Source of the DNA: Lentisphaeria bacterium | GTDB taxonomy: Bacteria > Verrucomicrobiota > Lentisphaeria > Victivallales > UBA1829 | Assembly (NCBI GenBank): GCA_017541665.1 | Contig: JAFXYP010000002.1 | Coordinates: 26,498 to 90,497, forward strand | DNA length: 64,000 nucleotides | Direction: 5' to 3' | Shown: positions 1-9,918 of the stretch, piece by piece | Layout of the letters: every line of letters starts with the position of its first letter | Position numbering within the stretch: the first letter of the stretch is position 1 | Translations under genes and position numbers: made by a program | The notes under the pieces: model-generated | What the model was told of the DNA's origin: nothing | Seen by the model: only the letters and a program-made list of their open reading frames with translations | The model's database searches: none

Positions 1-1455
1 ACCATCGGCCTGGCCGACGCGCTCCGCCGTCGCGGGAAAAAGACCGTCGCGGCGATCCGCGAACCGTCCCTCGGCCCCGTGTTCGGGCGCAAGGGCGGCG
101 CGGCCGGCGGCGGCTGGGCACAGGTCATCCCGATGGAGGACATCAACCTGCATTTCACGGGCGATTTCCATGCCGTCTGCGCGGCGAACAACCTGCTGGT
201 TGCCATGGCGGACAACCATATCTTCCATGGCAACGCGCTTCAGATCGACCCGGACCACGTGGTCCTGAAACGCTGCCTGGACATGAATGACCGCGCCCTG
301 CGCCATATTGAGCTCAGGACGGCGGGCAAGGGCGGCTACACCCGTCATGCGGGCTTCGAAATCACCGCGGCATCCGAGCTGATGGCCGTGCTCTGCCTGG
401 CGTCGGATCTCGCCGACCTCAAGCGCCGCATCGCGGACGTGATCGTGGCGTACAATGTCCACGGCGAACCGGTCACGGCGGGCGACCTCCATGCCGCCGA
501 AGCCGCGGCCGTCCTGCTGAAGGAGGCCATCAAGCCGAACCTCGTGCAGACGCTGGAGGGGACGCCAGTCCTGATCCATGGCGGACCCTTCGCGAACATC
601 GCGCACGGCTGCAATTCCCTGCTGGCGACCCGGCTCGGCCTCAAGCTCGCCGACTACACGGTCACGGAGGCGGGATTCGGCGCCGACCTGGGCGCGGAGA
701 AGTTCATTGACATCAAGTGCCGCCTCGGCGGCCTGAAGCCCGCCGCGGTCGTCCTCGTTGTCACCGTCCGCGCGCTGAAGATGCACGGCGGCCTCGCGAA
801 AAATGAGCTCGAACAGGAAGACCTTGCCGCGCTGGAACGCGGCCTTCCGAACCTCCTGCGCCACCTCGACAACCTCGTCAACGTCTTCCGGCTCCCCGCG
901 GTCGTCGCCATCAACAAATTCCCCGCCGATACGCAGGCGGAACTCGACCTCGTCATGAAGGCGTGCGCCTCCCTCGGCGTCCGCACCGTGCTTTCCGACG
1001 TCTGGGCGAAGGGCGGCGAAGGCGGCCTGGAGCTCGCCGACGTCGTGGCGGAACTCTGCGAGGGCGCCGAAGGCCGCGAAACGGTGTTCGCCTATCCGCT
1101 CGAGGGCATGACCCTGCGGGAGAAGCTCGACACGATCGTCCGGCGCATCTACCGCGGTCGCGGCGCCGTCTTCACCGAAGAGGCGGAACGTCAGCTCGCC
1201 CTGCTGGCGAAGTTCGGCGGCGACACCATGCCGGTCTGCGTCGCCAAGACCCCGTACAGCTTTACGGGCGACCAGACGCTCATCGGCGCGCCGGAGGGAT
1301 TCGGCCTGCTGATCCGCGACCTGAAGATCTCCGCGGGCGCCGGGTTCGTCGTGGCGCTGGCGGGCGACATCATGACGATGCCGGGCCTGCCGTCGTCACC
1401 GGCCGCGGAGCGCATCCATATCGCGGACGACGGTACGGTGGACGGGCTTTTCTGA
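1..1455 (+). CDS. fhs: Formate--tetrahydrofolate ligase, 5' end outside window
   Basis: Formate--THF ligase makes 10-formyl-THF from formate, THF and ATP in the cytosol. The reading frame is open from base 1, so the gene begins upstream; 484 codons are visible, against about 555 residues for the family. The missing part should hold the N-terminus and the ATP-binding P-loop. The visible start carries the family signature [12 protein letters not shown], followed by the [10 protein letters not shown] loop and a C-terminal block with PYSFTGDQ and MTMPGLP. A 5-formyl-THF cyclo-ligase lies elsewhere in the window (56148), so two folate C1 steps are present. The gene is intact to its TGA stop. Identity is secure; only the N-terminus is unseen. 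Confidence 0.95.
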   Translation, partial: TIGLADALRRRGKKTVAAIREPSLGPVFGRKGGAAGGGWAQVIPMEDINLHFTGDFHAVCAANNLLVAMADNHIFHGNALQIDPDHVVLKRCLDMNDRALRHIELRTAGKGGYTRHAGFEITAASELMAVLCLASDLADLKRRIADVIVAYNVHGEPVTAGDLHAAEAAAVLLKEAIKPNLVQTLEGTPVLIHGGPFANIAHGCNSLLATRLGLKLADYTVTEAGFGADLGAEKFIDIKCRLGGLKPAAVVLVVTVRALKMHGGLAKNELEQEDLAALERGLPNLLRHLDNLVNVFRLPAVVAINKFPADTQAELDLVMKACASLGVRTVLSDVWAKGGEGGLELADVVAELCEGAEGRETVFAYPLEGMTLREKLDTIVRRIYRGRGAVFTEEAERQLALLAKFGGDTMPVCVAKTPYSFTGDQTLIGAPEGFGLLIRDLKISAGAGFVVALAGDIMTMPGLPSSPAAERIHIADDGTVDGLF

Positions 1456-1532
1456 TCCGTCCGACTCGCATCGAAGTCCGGCGGAAAGACGACCTTTTCA
1501 TGCGGGAAGGCGTGCTTTTCCGGCGCAACCTC

Positions 1533-1560
1533 TTGCAAAAGCGTGTTTTTATGCTATATT
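1533..1560 (+). promoter_or_regulatory. Putative sigma70 promoter of efp
   Basis: TTGCAA (1533-1538) and TATATT (1555-1560) are separated by 16 bp, 48 bp upstream of the efp start. The 150 bp between fhs and efp turns AT-rich here, unlike the surrounding GC-rich coding DNA. Identified by pattern only. Confidence 0.55.
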
Positions 1561-1607
1561 AATGTTTTGACTTTAATCCGCAACCCTCAGCAAACGGAGA
1601 AAATACC

Positions 1608-2183
1608 ATGGCAATGTATGATGCCGCAGACCTGAAGAAAGGTCTCAAAGTTGAGATCGACGGCCAGCCGTACGTGATCACCGATTTTGAATTCTGCAAG
1701 CCCGGCAAGGGCACCGCACTCTATCGCTGCAAGCTGAAAAGCATGATCAACGGCAGCACGATGGACCGCACCTACCGCCCCGTCGACAAGGTCGGCATCC
1801 CGAACCTTGAGGAACGCGACATGTACTACTCCTACCACGACGGCCAGAACTACGTCTTCAGCGACGCCGAGACCTACGAGGAAATCTCCATCAACGAGGA
1901 AGCCCTCGGCAAGCGCACGTACTTCCTGATCGAGGAAGCCCTCTGCCAGGGCCTCTTCTTCAACGGCAAACTTATCGACATCACCCTCCCGACCTTCATC
2001 GAGAAGGTGGTCGCCGAGACCGAGCCCGGCGTCCGCGGCGACACCGCCAGCTCCAACGTGATGAAGCCCGCCAAGACCGACAACGGCTACGACGTCATGG
2101 TCCCGCTCTTCATCAACGTCGGCGACACGATCCGCATCGACACCCGCACCGGAGAATACGCCGAACGCGTCAGCAAAGGCTGA
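1608..2183 (+). CDS. efp: Translation elongation factor P
   Basis: EF-P enters the ribosome between the P and E sites and relieves stalling at polyproline stretches. The 191-residue length is typical. The N-terminal KOW-like domain carries the loop CKPGKGTA, with Lys34 at the position that is beta-lysylated in enterobacteria. The start at 1608 has a GGAGA Shine-Dalgarno motif about 8 bp upstream. The next gene, 19 bp downstream, is the modifying enzyme EpmA, which supports lysine-type modification rather than rhamnosylation (which uses Arg32). No epmB (lysine 2,3-aminomutase) is in the window. Confidence 0.96.
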   Translation: MAMYDAADLKKGLKVEIDGQPYVITDFEFCKPGKGTALYRCKLKSMINGSTMDRTYRPVDKVGIPNLEERDMYYSYHDGQNYVFSDAETYEEISINEEALGKRTYFLIEEALCQGLFFNGKLIDITLPTFIEKVVAETEPGVRGDTASSNVMKPAKTDNGYDVMVPLFINVGDTIRIDTRTGEYAERVSKG

Positions 2184-2202
2184 GGCTGAAAGCGGCCTGA
2201 CC

Positions 2203-3141
2203 GTGGATCCCTTCACCCGGCTCCAGCAGACCGTCGCGGCGCTGAAATTCCGTGCCCGCGTCCTGGCCGCAGTCCGGGCAGGGTTTGATTCGCGCGGTTT
2301 CACCGAGGTCACGACCCCGGTGCGCATCGCGGCGCCCGCGGCGGAGGAGTATATCGACGCTCCTCCGGCGGGCGCGTTCTTTTTGCGCACGTCGCCGGAA
2401 CTCGAGATGAAGCGGCTGCTCTGCGCCGGCATGGACCGCATCTACCAGATCGGGCCCTGCTTCCGCGCGGGCGAACGCGGCCGTCTGCATCGCACCGAGT
2501 TCGACATGCTCGAATTCTACATGGCGCACGCCGACTATCTGGAGCTTCTAAACGTCATCCGCGCGATCATTGTCGAAACCGCGGTCAAATGCACCGGCGG
2601 CACGAAGATCAAGTCCCGCGGATACGAGATTGAGCTCGGCGGCGAATGGGCTATGCTCCCGGTCCGAGAGGCCTTCCGGACGTTCGCCGGCGTCTCCGCC
2701 GACGAGGCCGCGGAACAGGAATCGCTGTTCGAGGAGATCCTGGTCGAAAAGGTCGAGCCGAACCTGCCGAAGGACCGTCCCTGCGTGCTGATCGACTACC
2801 CGGTCCGCTTCGGGGCATTCGCGAGGGCGAAAGCCGCCGATCCGACCCTCGCCGAACGCTGGGAAGTCTATGTGGCGGGCGTGGAGCTCGCAAACACCTA
2901 CAGCGAACTGATCGACCCGTCCGTCCAGCGCGAACGCTTCGCCGCCGCCCGCGCCACCCGCAAGCGCCTCGGCATGACAGAATACCCGGAACCGACGGCG
3001 TTCCTTGATGCGATCGACCGAGGGATGCCGTCCGCCGCCGGGTCCGCGCTCGGGTTCGACCGCCTCGTAATGCTCCTGGCCGGGGCGGATTCCCTGTCGG
3101 AAATCGACTTCCCGCTTGACGACGACGGACAGGAACCATGA
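2203..3141 (+). CDS. epmA: EF-P--(R)-beta-lysine ligase EpmA
   Basis: EpmA is a truncated class II lysyl-tRNA synthetase paralogue that attaches (R)-beta-lysine to Lys34 of EF-P. The 312-residue protein contains only the catalytic domain. Motif 2 is visible around FLRTSPELEMKRLL and YQIGPCFRAGE; motif 3 is GSALGFDRLVMLL near the C-terminus; the amino-acid pocket segment is VELANTYSEL. There is no N-terminal OB anticodon-binding domain, which separates it from LysS. The start codon is GTG. The gene follows efp directly and overlaps the next gene by 4 bp (ATGA), so the genes are probably co-transcribed. A stand-alone LysRS fragment is the only alternative, and the efp context argues against it. 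Confidence 0.93.
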   Translation: MDPFTRLQQTVAALKFRARVLAAVRAGFDSRGFTEVTTPVRIAAPAAEEYIDAPPAGAFFLRTSPELEMKRLLCAGMDRIYQIGPCFRAGERGRLHRTEFDMLEFYMAHADYLELLNVIRAIIVETAVKCTGGTKIKSRGYEIELGGEWAMLPVREAFRTFAGVSADEAAEQESLFEEILVEKVEPNLPKDRPCVLIDYPVRFGAFARAKAADPTLAERWEVYVAGVELANTYSELIDPSVQRERFAAARATRKRLGMTEYPEPTAFLDAIDRGMPSAAGSALGFDRLVMLLAGADSLSEIDFPLDDDGQEP

Positions 3142-4244
3142 AGATCCTCTTTGTCATCGCCCGTTATTTCCCCTACAGCGGCCTGCAGACCGACTTCCTG
3201 CGTGCCGCCGAAGCCGCGGCGGACCGCGGGCACGAAGTGACCTGCCTCGTCGGCTCGTGGGAAGGCAAACGCCCGGACGGCCTCAGGATCCTGACCGCGC
3301 AACTCCCCGGGACGGGCGAGGCCGACGATCTGGACGCGCTGGAAACGGCGTATCGTGACCTCCTGATGCGCGAATCGTTCGATCGGACGGCGGCGTTCGA
3401 ACTGATCCCGGGCGTGGACTTTTACTTTGCTGGCTTCGACTGCCTCGGCAGCGCCCCGGAGGACGCCGATCCGCAGCTCCTTGCGCGCGAAAAGGCCGTT
3501 TTCTCGCCCGGCGCCTCCCCATACATCTTCTACCTCGTTACGCCGCAGATCAACGCGTTCTTCGGCGTCTACGGCACGGAGCCTTCACGCTTCCTGCGCC
3601 TGCCGCCGGGCATGAACCCTGCCTGCGGCCGCGTGCCGGACCCCGATTCAGTCCGCATCCGCAAACGCGCCGAGCTCGGCCTGCTGGACGGCGAACGTCT
3701 GGGCATCACGGCGGCGCACGACATGCTGCTGAAGGGTGTCGACCGCATCCTGATTTCCTACGCCGAACTCCCGCCGGAACGCCGCAATCGTTTGCGCTTC
3801 TTCGTCACCGGCATCCTCGGCCGCGGGGAATGCGAGAAGCTTGCCGCCGAGCTCGGCATCGCCGACCGCGTGATCTTCGACGGCAACCGGCCCGACCTGC
3901 CGGAACTCCTCTGCGCCGCCGATTACCTGGTGCATCCCGCCCGGCGCGAAGCTGCCGGCTCCATTCTGATCGAGGCGATCGCATCCGGCCTGCCCGTGGT
4001 CTGCACGGAGGTCTGCGGATTTCAGGACATCGTGCTGGCGTCCGGCGGTCACGTACTGAACGAGCCGTTCTATCCCGGCGCACTGACTGCCGAGCTCGAC
4101 TACCTCGCGGGCATCTCCGACGACGGGCTGCACTACTGGCGGCAGCAGGTCCTGACGTACGCGCACGGCCCGGCGGATTTCTACCGGCGCGCCGACGTGC
4201 TTGTGAATTTCATCCAATCCCACAGCGCCGGAGACCGGCCATGA
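3138..4244 (+). CDS. GT4-family glycosyltransferase, WaaG-like
   Basis: A GT-B fold glycosyltransferase of 368 residues, probably acting on LPS core or another envelope glycan on the cytoplasmic face. The N-terminus (MKILFVIARYFPYSG) is a typical acceptor-domain start. The C-terminal donor domain contains HPARREAAGSILIEAI and SGLPVVCTEVCGF, close to the nucleotide-sugar-binding block of WaaG-type LPS glucosyltransferases with its EAAG...EA signature. It overlaps epmA and hrpA by 4 bp each. No signal peptide or membrane segment is visible. The donor sugar cannot be deduced, so no gene symbol is given. Confidence 0.85.
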   Translation: MKILFVIARYFPYSGLQTDFLRAAEAAADRGHEVTCLVGSWEGKRPDGLRILTAQLPGTGEADDLDALETAYRDLLMRESFDRTAAFELIPGVDFYFAGFDCLGSAPEDADPQLLAREKAVFSPGASPYIFYLVTPQINAFFGVYGTEPSRFLRLPPGMNPACGRVPDPDSVRIRKRAELGLLDGERLGITAAHDMLLKGVDRILISYAELPPERRNRLRFFVTGILGRGECEKLAAELGIADRVIFDGNRPDLPELLCAADYLVHPARREAAGSILIEAIASGLPVVCTEVCGFQDIVLASGGHVLNEPFYPGALTAELDYLAGISDDGLHYWRQQVLTYAHGPADFYRRADVLVNFIQSHSAGDRP

Positions 4245-7200
4245 GCGGCGACCCGCGGCAGGTCCGGCGGCAGGTCGCGCGCATCTGGTCCTCCCTGCGG
4301 CTGACCGACCGCGCCCGGCTGAGCAGGCGGCGGCGCGCGTTCCTGGACCTGCTGGACAGCGACCCCGAGGCGGCGGAACCGAAGCGCGAGGAGTTTTTCC
4401 AGCTTCTCGCCTCGGCGCAGAAACGTTCGCTCGTTCCCGTCGCGGATCGCATCCGCTGCGAATTCCCGGACAATCTCCCGATCACCGCAAAGATACCGGA
4501 AATCCGTGCCGCTCTGAAGTCGCACCAGGTCATCGTCGTCTGCGGCACCACCGGGTCCGGCAAGACCACCCAGCTCCCGAAGGCCGCCCTGCTCGAAGGG
4601 TTCGGACGAGCCGGACGGATCGGCTGCACGCAGCCGCGCAGGATCGCCGCTTCCGCGCTGGCCCGCCGCCTGGCGAACGAGACCGGGTGCACCTGCGGGC
4701 ACGAGATCGGCTACCAGGTGCGGTTCGACGACCGCACGGACGATGCCACGGTCGTCAAGTTCATGACCGACGGCATCCTGCTGGCTGAGACGCAGAACGA
4801 CCCGAAGCTCTACCAGTACGACTGCATCATCCTCGACGAGGTGCACGAGCGCTCCCTCAACATCGATTTCCTGCTCGGATACATGAAACTCCTGCTCGCG
4901 CGGCGGCCCGAGCTCCGCCTGATCATTTCGTCCGCCACGCTCGACGCCACCCGCATCGCGTCGTTCTTCGGCGACGCACCGGTCATCGAGGTCGGCGGGC
5001 GCGTCTATCCGGTCGAGGACGTCTACCTGGAGCCGCTCCAGGACGAGGACCTCGCCGAGTCGGTCGCCCGCGGCGTGGAATCCCTGCTGGACCTGGGCGA
5101 ACGCGGCGACATTCTGGTCTTCCTGCCCGGCGAACGCGAGATCCGCGACTGCGCCGACATGCTGACCGGGCGCGACTACCCCCACACCGAAATCCTGCCG
5201 CTCTTCGGCCGCATGAGCGCCGCCGAACAGGAACGTGTTTTCGCGCCGCTGTCCTCGAACCGCCGGATCGTGCTGGCGACGAACGTGGCGGAGACGTCCA
5301 TCACCATCCCGGGCATCCGCTACGTGGTGGACTCCGGGCTTGTCCGCCTCTCCCGCTACAATCCGAAGAGCGGCATCCAGGAGCTCCGCATCGAAGGCGT
5401 CTCCCGCGCAAGCGCCATGCAGCGCCGCGGCCGCTGCGGACGCGAACAGGACGGCATCTGCGTGCATCTCTGCGCCGAGCAGACCCTAACCGACGCCGCC
5501 GAGTTCACGCCGCCGGAGATCCAGCGCGCATCCCTGGCTGGCGTCATCCTGCAGATGGCCGCTCTGAAACTCCCTCCGATCGTGCAGTTCCCATTCGTCG
5601 ATCCGCCGTCGCCCCAGCTGATCCGCGAGGGCCTGACCACGCTGACCGACCTGCACGCCATCGACGCGGCGGGCGAGCTCACGGAAGAGGGGCGCCGCCT
5701 GGCGGAGCTTCCCGTCGGGCCGCGCCTCGGCCGCATTCTGCTCGACGGCGCGGACCGCGGCGTCCTGCCGGAAATCCTGCTGATCGCGGCGTTCCTGTCG
5801 ATCCAGGACCCGCGCGAACGCCCCTTCGAGAAGGCAAAGGAGGCGGACACGGCGCAGCGGCAGTTCGATGTGCCGGAATCGGATTTCCTGAGCATCGTGA
5901 AGCTGTGGCTGGCGGCGGACGAGGCGTTCCGCGTCTCCAAGTCGCAATTCCGCAAGTTCTGCCGAGCCAACTACCTGAATTTCCGCCGCATGCACGAATG
6001 GCGCAACCTGTGCGCCGACCTGCTCGAATACCTCCAGCCGGAAACCGAGCTGGAATCGCTCGAGATCGAACTCCGCGCGGACCGGTCCGACCCGATCCAC
6101 AAATCCCTCATGGGCGGCCTGCCGCGCCGCCTGGCGTGCTGGGACCCGGAGAAGAAGCAGTATTTCGACCGCACGGGCCGCATGTTCTCCATCTTCCCCG
6201 GCTCCGCGCTCGCCAAGCTCAAGAAAGCGCCGGAATGGCTTCTGTGCTTCACGATCGTGGAGACCAGTCGCGTCTTCGGGCGGTGCTGCGCCGTGGTCGA
6301 GGGCGCGTGGCTGGAGGAGATCGCGCCGGAACTGTGTTCCCGCACCTATGACCGCGTGAACTGGGACGAGGTCAGCGGGTTCGTGTACGCCCGCGAACGC
6401 GTCTTCGCCGGTGCGCTCCCGATCCATCCTGGCCGCCGCTGCCATTACGGGCGCGTCGACCAGGCGGCCGCGCGGACGGTGTTCATCCGCGAAGCGCTCG
6501 TGCCCTGCCGGATCAAGGACCCCGCCGCCCCGTGGCTCGTGCGCTGCAATGAACTGGTGCGCCGCCTGAACTCGTTCGAGGCGAAACTGCGGCGTTCCGG
6601 CTCCATCGTGGACCTGCACGCGCTCGAACGGCATTTCCTGCGCGTGCTGCCGCCGTGGATGTGCAGCGTGTCCGACATCCGCAGGGACTGGACCCGGCGG
6701 CATCGTTCCTACGACCCGAAGCCGGAGGACATCGCGCTCGTGCCGCTCGACTCCCTGCCGGACGCGGATTTCCCGGACCGCCTGGAGGCCGAGGGCGAGA
6801 GCTACCGCCTGGAATACCGTTACGACCCGGGCGAGGAGGACGACGGCATCACGCTCTTCCTGCCGGAGGCGCACCTGAACCTCATCCCGCGCAACGTGCC
6901 GGAATACCTCGTGCCGGGGTTCCTCCGCATGAAGCTCGACTACATGTTCCGTTCCCTCACGAAGACCGAACGCAAGAAACTGCTGCCGCTGGACGAATGC
7001 ACGGAGGCGTTCCTGGCGGGGCTGAAGAACGGCGAAATCTACCCTGCGCGCAACCTGCCGCGCGTGCTCGCCTCGTTCCTTCGGACGTTCCGCGGCTGCG
7101 AGTTCGACGAGGCCTCGTTCGACGGCATCGACCTGCCGGAATTCCTCATCCTCAAGTTCGCCGTCCTGAACGAACACGGCAAGCTCCTGCGCGTGATCCG

Positions 7201-8146
7201 AGACCTGCCCGTGGTGGACGATTCGGTCGAGACCGTCTCCAGCCGCCACGCCGCCGCCCGCAAATGGGAGCTGCATGGCGAGACTTCCTGGCCGGACTCC
7301 ATTCCCGAACTCCCCGTCTCCATCCGCCTGACCCACGGCAAGGGCCGCGAAGTCTACCCCGCGTTCTTCCGGGAGCAGGGCGGGCGCAGCATCGGGTGCG
7401 CGCTCTTTCTGGACGAATCCGAGGCGCGCGCCGAACACCGCCGCGCCGTCCTGACGCTCTTCCGCACCCGCTACCCGGAGATGTTTACGCACATGCGGAG
7501 CCTGGCGAAGCTCGGCCGTTCGCTCGAACGCGAGTTTTTTCCGGACGATCCCGACTGGCGCGCCGACCTGACCGACAACGCCGTCGCGCGCGCTATCGGA
7601 TGCCCGCCGGAAGCGATTCGCGACGCCGGCGCCTTCGAAGACGCGTGCATGCGCCTGCGGGACCGTCTGGCGGACGCCGTGCGCGAGGACGTCTCCGCGC
7701 TGCTTCAGATGCTCGCCGCCTACGAGCCCGTCGAACGCCGCCTTGAGGACGTCCCGGCGGATTCCTTCACCGACGTCGACGTGAACCGCCAGCTCGCCGT
7801 GCTGTTCCGCAAGGGGTTCCTGCGGATGCCGGAGGCCGTGGCACGCTATCCGCGGTATCTGCGGGCACTCCGGGTGCGCCTGGAACGCGCCGACCAGTCC
7901 TATGGCCGCGACCGTACGAAAGGCGAGGCGGTCACGCCGTTCCTCGATAAATTCCACCTGCTCTACGATGCCGGGGTCAGCCTGGAGGAGTGCCGCCCGT
8001 TCTACGACTTCTTCCTGCTGGTGCAGGAGGCGCGCATCGCGGCATGGTCTCCCGAGCTCCCCACCGTGCAGAAGGCGACGCCCGCGACGCTCCAGGCCGC
8101 GCTCTCCGCCGTCCCGCTCTCCGCCATCCCGAATCGCAAGTCCTGA
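4241..8146 (+). CDS. hrpA: ATP-dependent RNA helicase HrpA
   Basis: DEAH-box RNA helicase of 1301 residues, matching the usual length of HrpA (about 1300), a helicase that rescues stalled ribosomes in Escherichia coli. Visible motifs are Walker A GTTGSGKT (102-109), the DEVH box (199-202), SAT (about 231-233), and the RNA-binding and arginine-finger region with QRRGRCGR. The helicase-associated and OB-like regions follow, then the long C-terminal domain (DUF3418) specific to HrpA. The ATG at 4241 overlaps the preceding stop as ATGA. It closes the efp-epmA-GT-hrpA run. A double-hairpin repeat follows 9 bp after the stop. Confidence 0.95.
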   Translation: MSGDPRQVRRQVARIWSSLRLTDRARLSRRRRAFLDLLDSDPEAAEPKREEFFQLLASAQKRSLVPVADRIRCEFPDNLPITAKIPEIRAALKSHQVIVVCGTTGSGKTTQLPKAALLEGFGRAGRIGCTQPRRIAASALARRLANETGCTCGHEIGYQVRFDDRTDDATVVKFMTDGILLAETQNDPKLYQYDCIILDEVHERSLNIDFLLGYMKLLLARRPELRLIISSATLDATRIASFFGDAPVIEVGGRVYPVEDVYLEPLQDEDLAESVARGVESLLDLGERGDILVFLPGEREIRDCADMLTGRDYPHTEILPLFGRMSAAEQERVFAPLSSNRRIVLATNVAETSITIPGIRYVVDSGLVRLSRYNPKSGIQELRIEGVSRASAMQRRGRCGREQDGICVHLCAEQTLTDAAEFTPPEIQRASLAGVILQMAALKLPPIVQFPFVDPPSPQLIREGLTTLTDLHAIDAAGELTEEGRRLAELPVGPRLGRILLDGADRGVLPEILLIAAFLSIQDPRERPFEKAKEADTAQRQFDVPESDFLSIVKLWLAADEAFRVSKSQFRKFCRANYLNFRRMHEWRNLCADLLEYLQPETELESLEIELRADRSDPIHKSLMGGLPRRLACWDPEKKQYFDRTGRMFSIFPGSALAKLKKAPEWLLCFTIVETSRVFGRCCAVVEGAWLEEIAPELCSRTYDRVNWDEVSGFVYARERVFAGALPIHPGRRCHYGRVDQAAARTVFIREALVPCRIKDPAAPWLVRCNELVRRLNSFEAKLRRSGSIVDLHALERHFLRVLPPWMCSVSDIRRDWTRRHRSYDPKPEDIALVPLDSLPDADFPDRLEAEGESYRLEYRYDPGEEDDGITLFLPEAHLNLIPRNVPEYLVPGFLRMKLDYMFRSLTKTERKKLLPLDECTEAFLAGLKNGEIYPARNLPRVLASFLRTFRGCEFDEASFDGIDLPEFLILKFAVLNEHGKLLRVIRDLPVVDDSVETVSSRHAAARKWELHGETSWPDSIPELPVSIRLTHGKGREVYPAFFREQGGRSIGCALFLDESEARAEHRRAVLTLFRTRYPEMFTHMRSLAKLGRSLEREFFPDDPDWRADLTDNAVARAIGCPPEAIRDAGAFEDACMRLRDRLADAVREDVSALLQMLAAYEPVERRLEDVPADSFTDVDVNRQLAVLFRKGFLRMPEAVARYPRYLRALRVRLERADQSYGRDRTKGEAVTPFLDKFHLLYDAGVSLEECRPFYDFFLLVQEARIAAWSPELPTVQKATPATLQAALSAVPLSAIPNRKS

Positions 8147-8155
8147 ACAGTTTTT

Positions 8156-8201
8156 GTGCCCGAGCGCAACCGGGCACTACTGCAGTGGAGACTCCGCCTC
8201 C
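8156..8201 (+). repeat. REP-like double-hairpin element, copy 1
   Basis: A 46-bp element starting GTGCCCGAGCG, with inverted half CGGGCAC, followed by CTGCAGTGGAG and a second small stem (GGAG/CTCC). A second copy with matching order and spacing is at 51091-51139. Strand is arbitrary. Here it lies between hrpA and the glmM promoter and may also act as a weak transcription barrier. Confidence 0.5.
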
Positions 8202-8232
8202 CGGAAATCTCGAATTATCTTGTAGTCTTATC

Positions 8233-8261
8233 TTGAATTCCCTGCTTCAGAGATGTATATT
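8233..8261 (+). promoter_or_regulatory. Putative sigma70 promoter of glmM
   Basis: TTGAAT (8233-8238) and TATATT (8256-8261) with 17-bp spacing, 73 bp upstream of glmM, in a locally AT-rich gap. Identified by pattern only. Confidence 0.55.
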
Positions 8262-8334
8262 AAAGTAAACGTTTTTTTCATCGGCGGCGCCAAGCCGCTT
8301 CAACAAGCCAATTCTGGAAAGGCCGAAAACTCTT

Positions 8335-9675
8335 ATGGAAAGAAAGCTCTTTGGAACCGACGGAATTCGTGGACAGGCTAACTCCCACCCCGTAACCCCG
8401 GAAATCGCCCTTACCCTCGGCAAAGCCCTCGGCAAGATCTTCGTGAACAGCCAGCACGGCGGCACCGCCGTGATCGGCAAGGACACGCGCCTCTCCGGGT
8501 ACATGCTGGAAACTGCGCTTACCGCCGGCATGGTCAGCTGCGGGATGGATGTGTTCCAGGCGGGCCCCATGCCCACCCCCGCCATCGCCCACCTCGCCCG
8601 TTCCATGAACGCTTCCTGCGGCGTCATGATCACGGCCTCCCACAATCCGGCGAAGGACAACGGCATCAAGGTCTTCGGCGGCGACGGCTTCAAGCTCCCC
8701 GATGAAGAGGAAGCCCGCATCGAAGAGATCATGGCCGGGACCATCAACGGCGTGGCCGGCGACAAGATCGGTAAGGCGTTCCGTCTCGACGACGCCCGCG
8801 GCCGCTACATCGAATTCGCCAAGCAGACCATCGGCAACGTGAGCCTCCGCGGCCTCCGCGTGGTGCTCGACTGCGCGAACGGCGCATCCTACGTGATCGC
8901 CCCGACCATCCTGCGCGAACTCGGCGCGGAAGTCATCGCCGACTCCGTCTCCCCCGACGGGCTCAACATCAACTACAACTGCGGCGCCACCCATCCCGAA
9001 CGCATCTGCCGTCTCGTGAAGGAATACCGCGCCGACATCGGCATTACACTCGACGGCGACGCCGACCGCGTGATCTTCAGCGACTGCCACGGCAACGAAG
9101 TGAACGGCGACCGCATCATCGGCCTCTGCGCCCTCGACATGAAGGCGCGCAACCGCCTCCCGAACAACACCATCGCCGTCACCTGCATGAGCAATCTCGG
9201 CCTCATCGACGCCATGAAGCAGAACGGCATCACGACGGAGATCACCACCGTCGGCGACCGCTACGTCATCGAACGGATGCAGGAAAAAGGCATCTCCCTC
9301 GGCGGCGAACAGTCCGGCCACCTGATCTTCCTCGACTACGCGACCACCGGCGACGGCATCGTCTCCGCTCTTCATGTCCTCAAGCTCATGAAGCAGCACA
9401 ACAAGCAGCTCCACGAACTCACCGGATTCATGGAGGAATACCCGCAGAAGCTTTCCGGTCTCGCCGTCAAGCAGAAACCCCCGCTGGCCGAGATCCCCGG
9501 CTACAACGACCTCATCGCGCAGGCCGACAAGGAATTCGCCGGCACCGGCCGCACCGTCATCCGCTACTCCGGCACCGAGAACAAGGTCCGCATCCTCGTC
9601 GAGGCAAAGGACGAAGCCCTTGCCCAGAAATGGCATGACAAGATCAGCGACTTCCTGAAGAAGGCGCTCTGCTGA
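8335..9675 (+). CDS. glmM: Phosphoglucosamine mutase
   Basis: GlmM converts glucosamine-6-phosphate to glucosamine-1-phosphate for UDP-GlcNAc, and so feeds peptidoglycan and lipid A. The 446 residues match the family. The N-terminus KLFGTDGIRG is diagnostic, the active-site serine is Ser102 in TASHNPAKDNG, the metal-binding loop is DGDADR, and the C-terminal phosphate-binding motif is RYSGTENKVRI. GlmS, the preceding enzyme of the pathway, follows 243 bp downstream, and LpxH of lipid A synthesis is at 33664. Confidence 0.97.
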   Translation: MERKLFGTDGIRGQANSHPVTPEIALTLGKALGKIFVNSQHGGTAVIGKDTRLSGYMLETALTAGMVSCGMDVFQAGPMPTPAIAHLARSMNASCGVMITASHNPAKDNGIKVFGGDGFKLPDEEEARIEEIMAGTINGVAGDKIGKAFRLDDARGRYIEFAKQTIGNVSLRGLRVVLDCANGASYVIAPTILRELGAEVIADSVSPDGLNINYNCGATHPERICRLVKEYRADIGITLDGDADRVIFSDCHGNEVNGDRIIGLCALDMKARNRLPNNTIAVTCMSNLGLIDAMKQNGITTEITTVGDRYVIERMQEKGISLGGEQSGHLIFLDYATTGDGIVSALHVLKLMKQHNKQLHELTGFMEEYPQKLSGLAVKQKPPLAEIPGYNDLIAQADKEFAGTGRTVIRYSGTENKVRILVEAKDEALAQKWHDKISDFLKKALC

Positions 9676-9918
9676 CCGTCTCCCGAACCGATGCGGCTCC
9701 CGGGGCTCGCGGTTCCCGCCGCCGCTTCCCGTCCCCTTTTTTCCCGCCGGAGGAGAGGGGGTGCGGGGCCGACGATTGAACTTGAAAACGCTTTCCCGCC
9801 GCATGTCCGGGGATTTCGCCGTGCCGTTTTCCCGGCCGCCCTTCTCCGGACTTTCTGCCGCCCCGGACCGCGTGCGTTCCAAGCCGCAAACCAACCTCAA
9901 CCACGGAAAGATCACACC

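Noticed and set aside
9676..9918. Possible glmS ribozyme in the leader
   Set aside because: No recognisable core or P2.1-type pairing could be found; GC-rich leader only.
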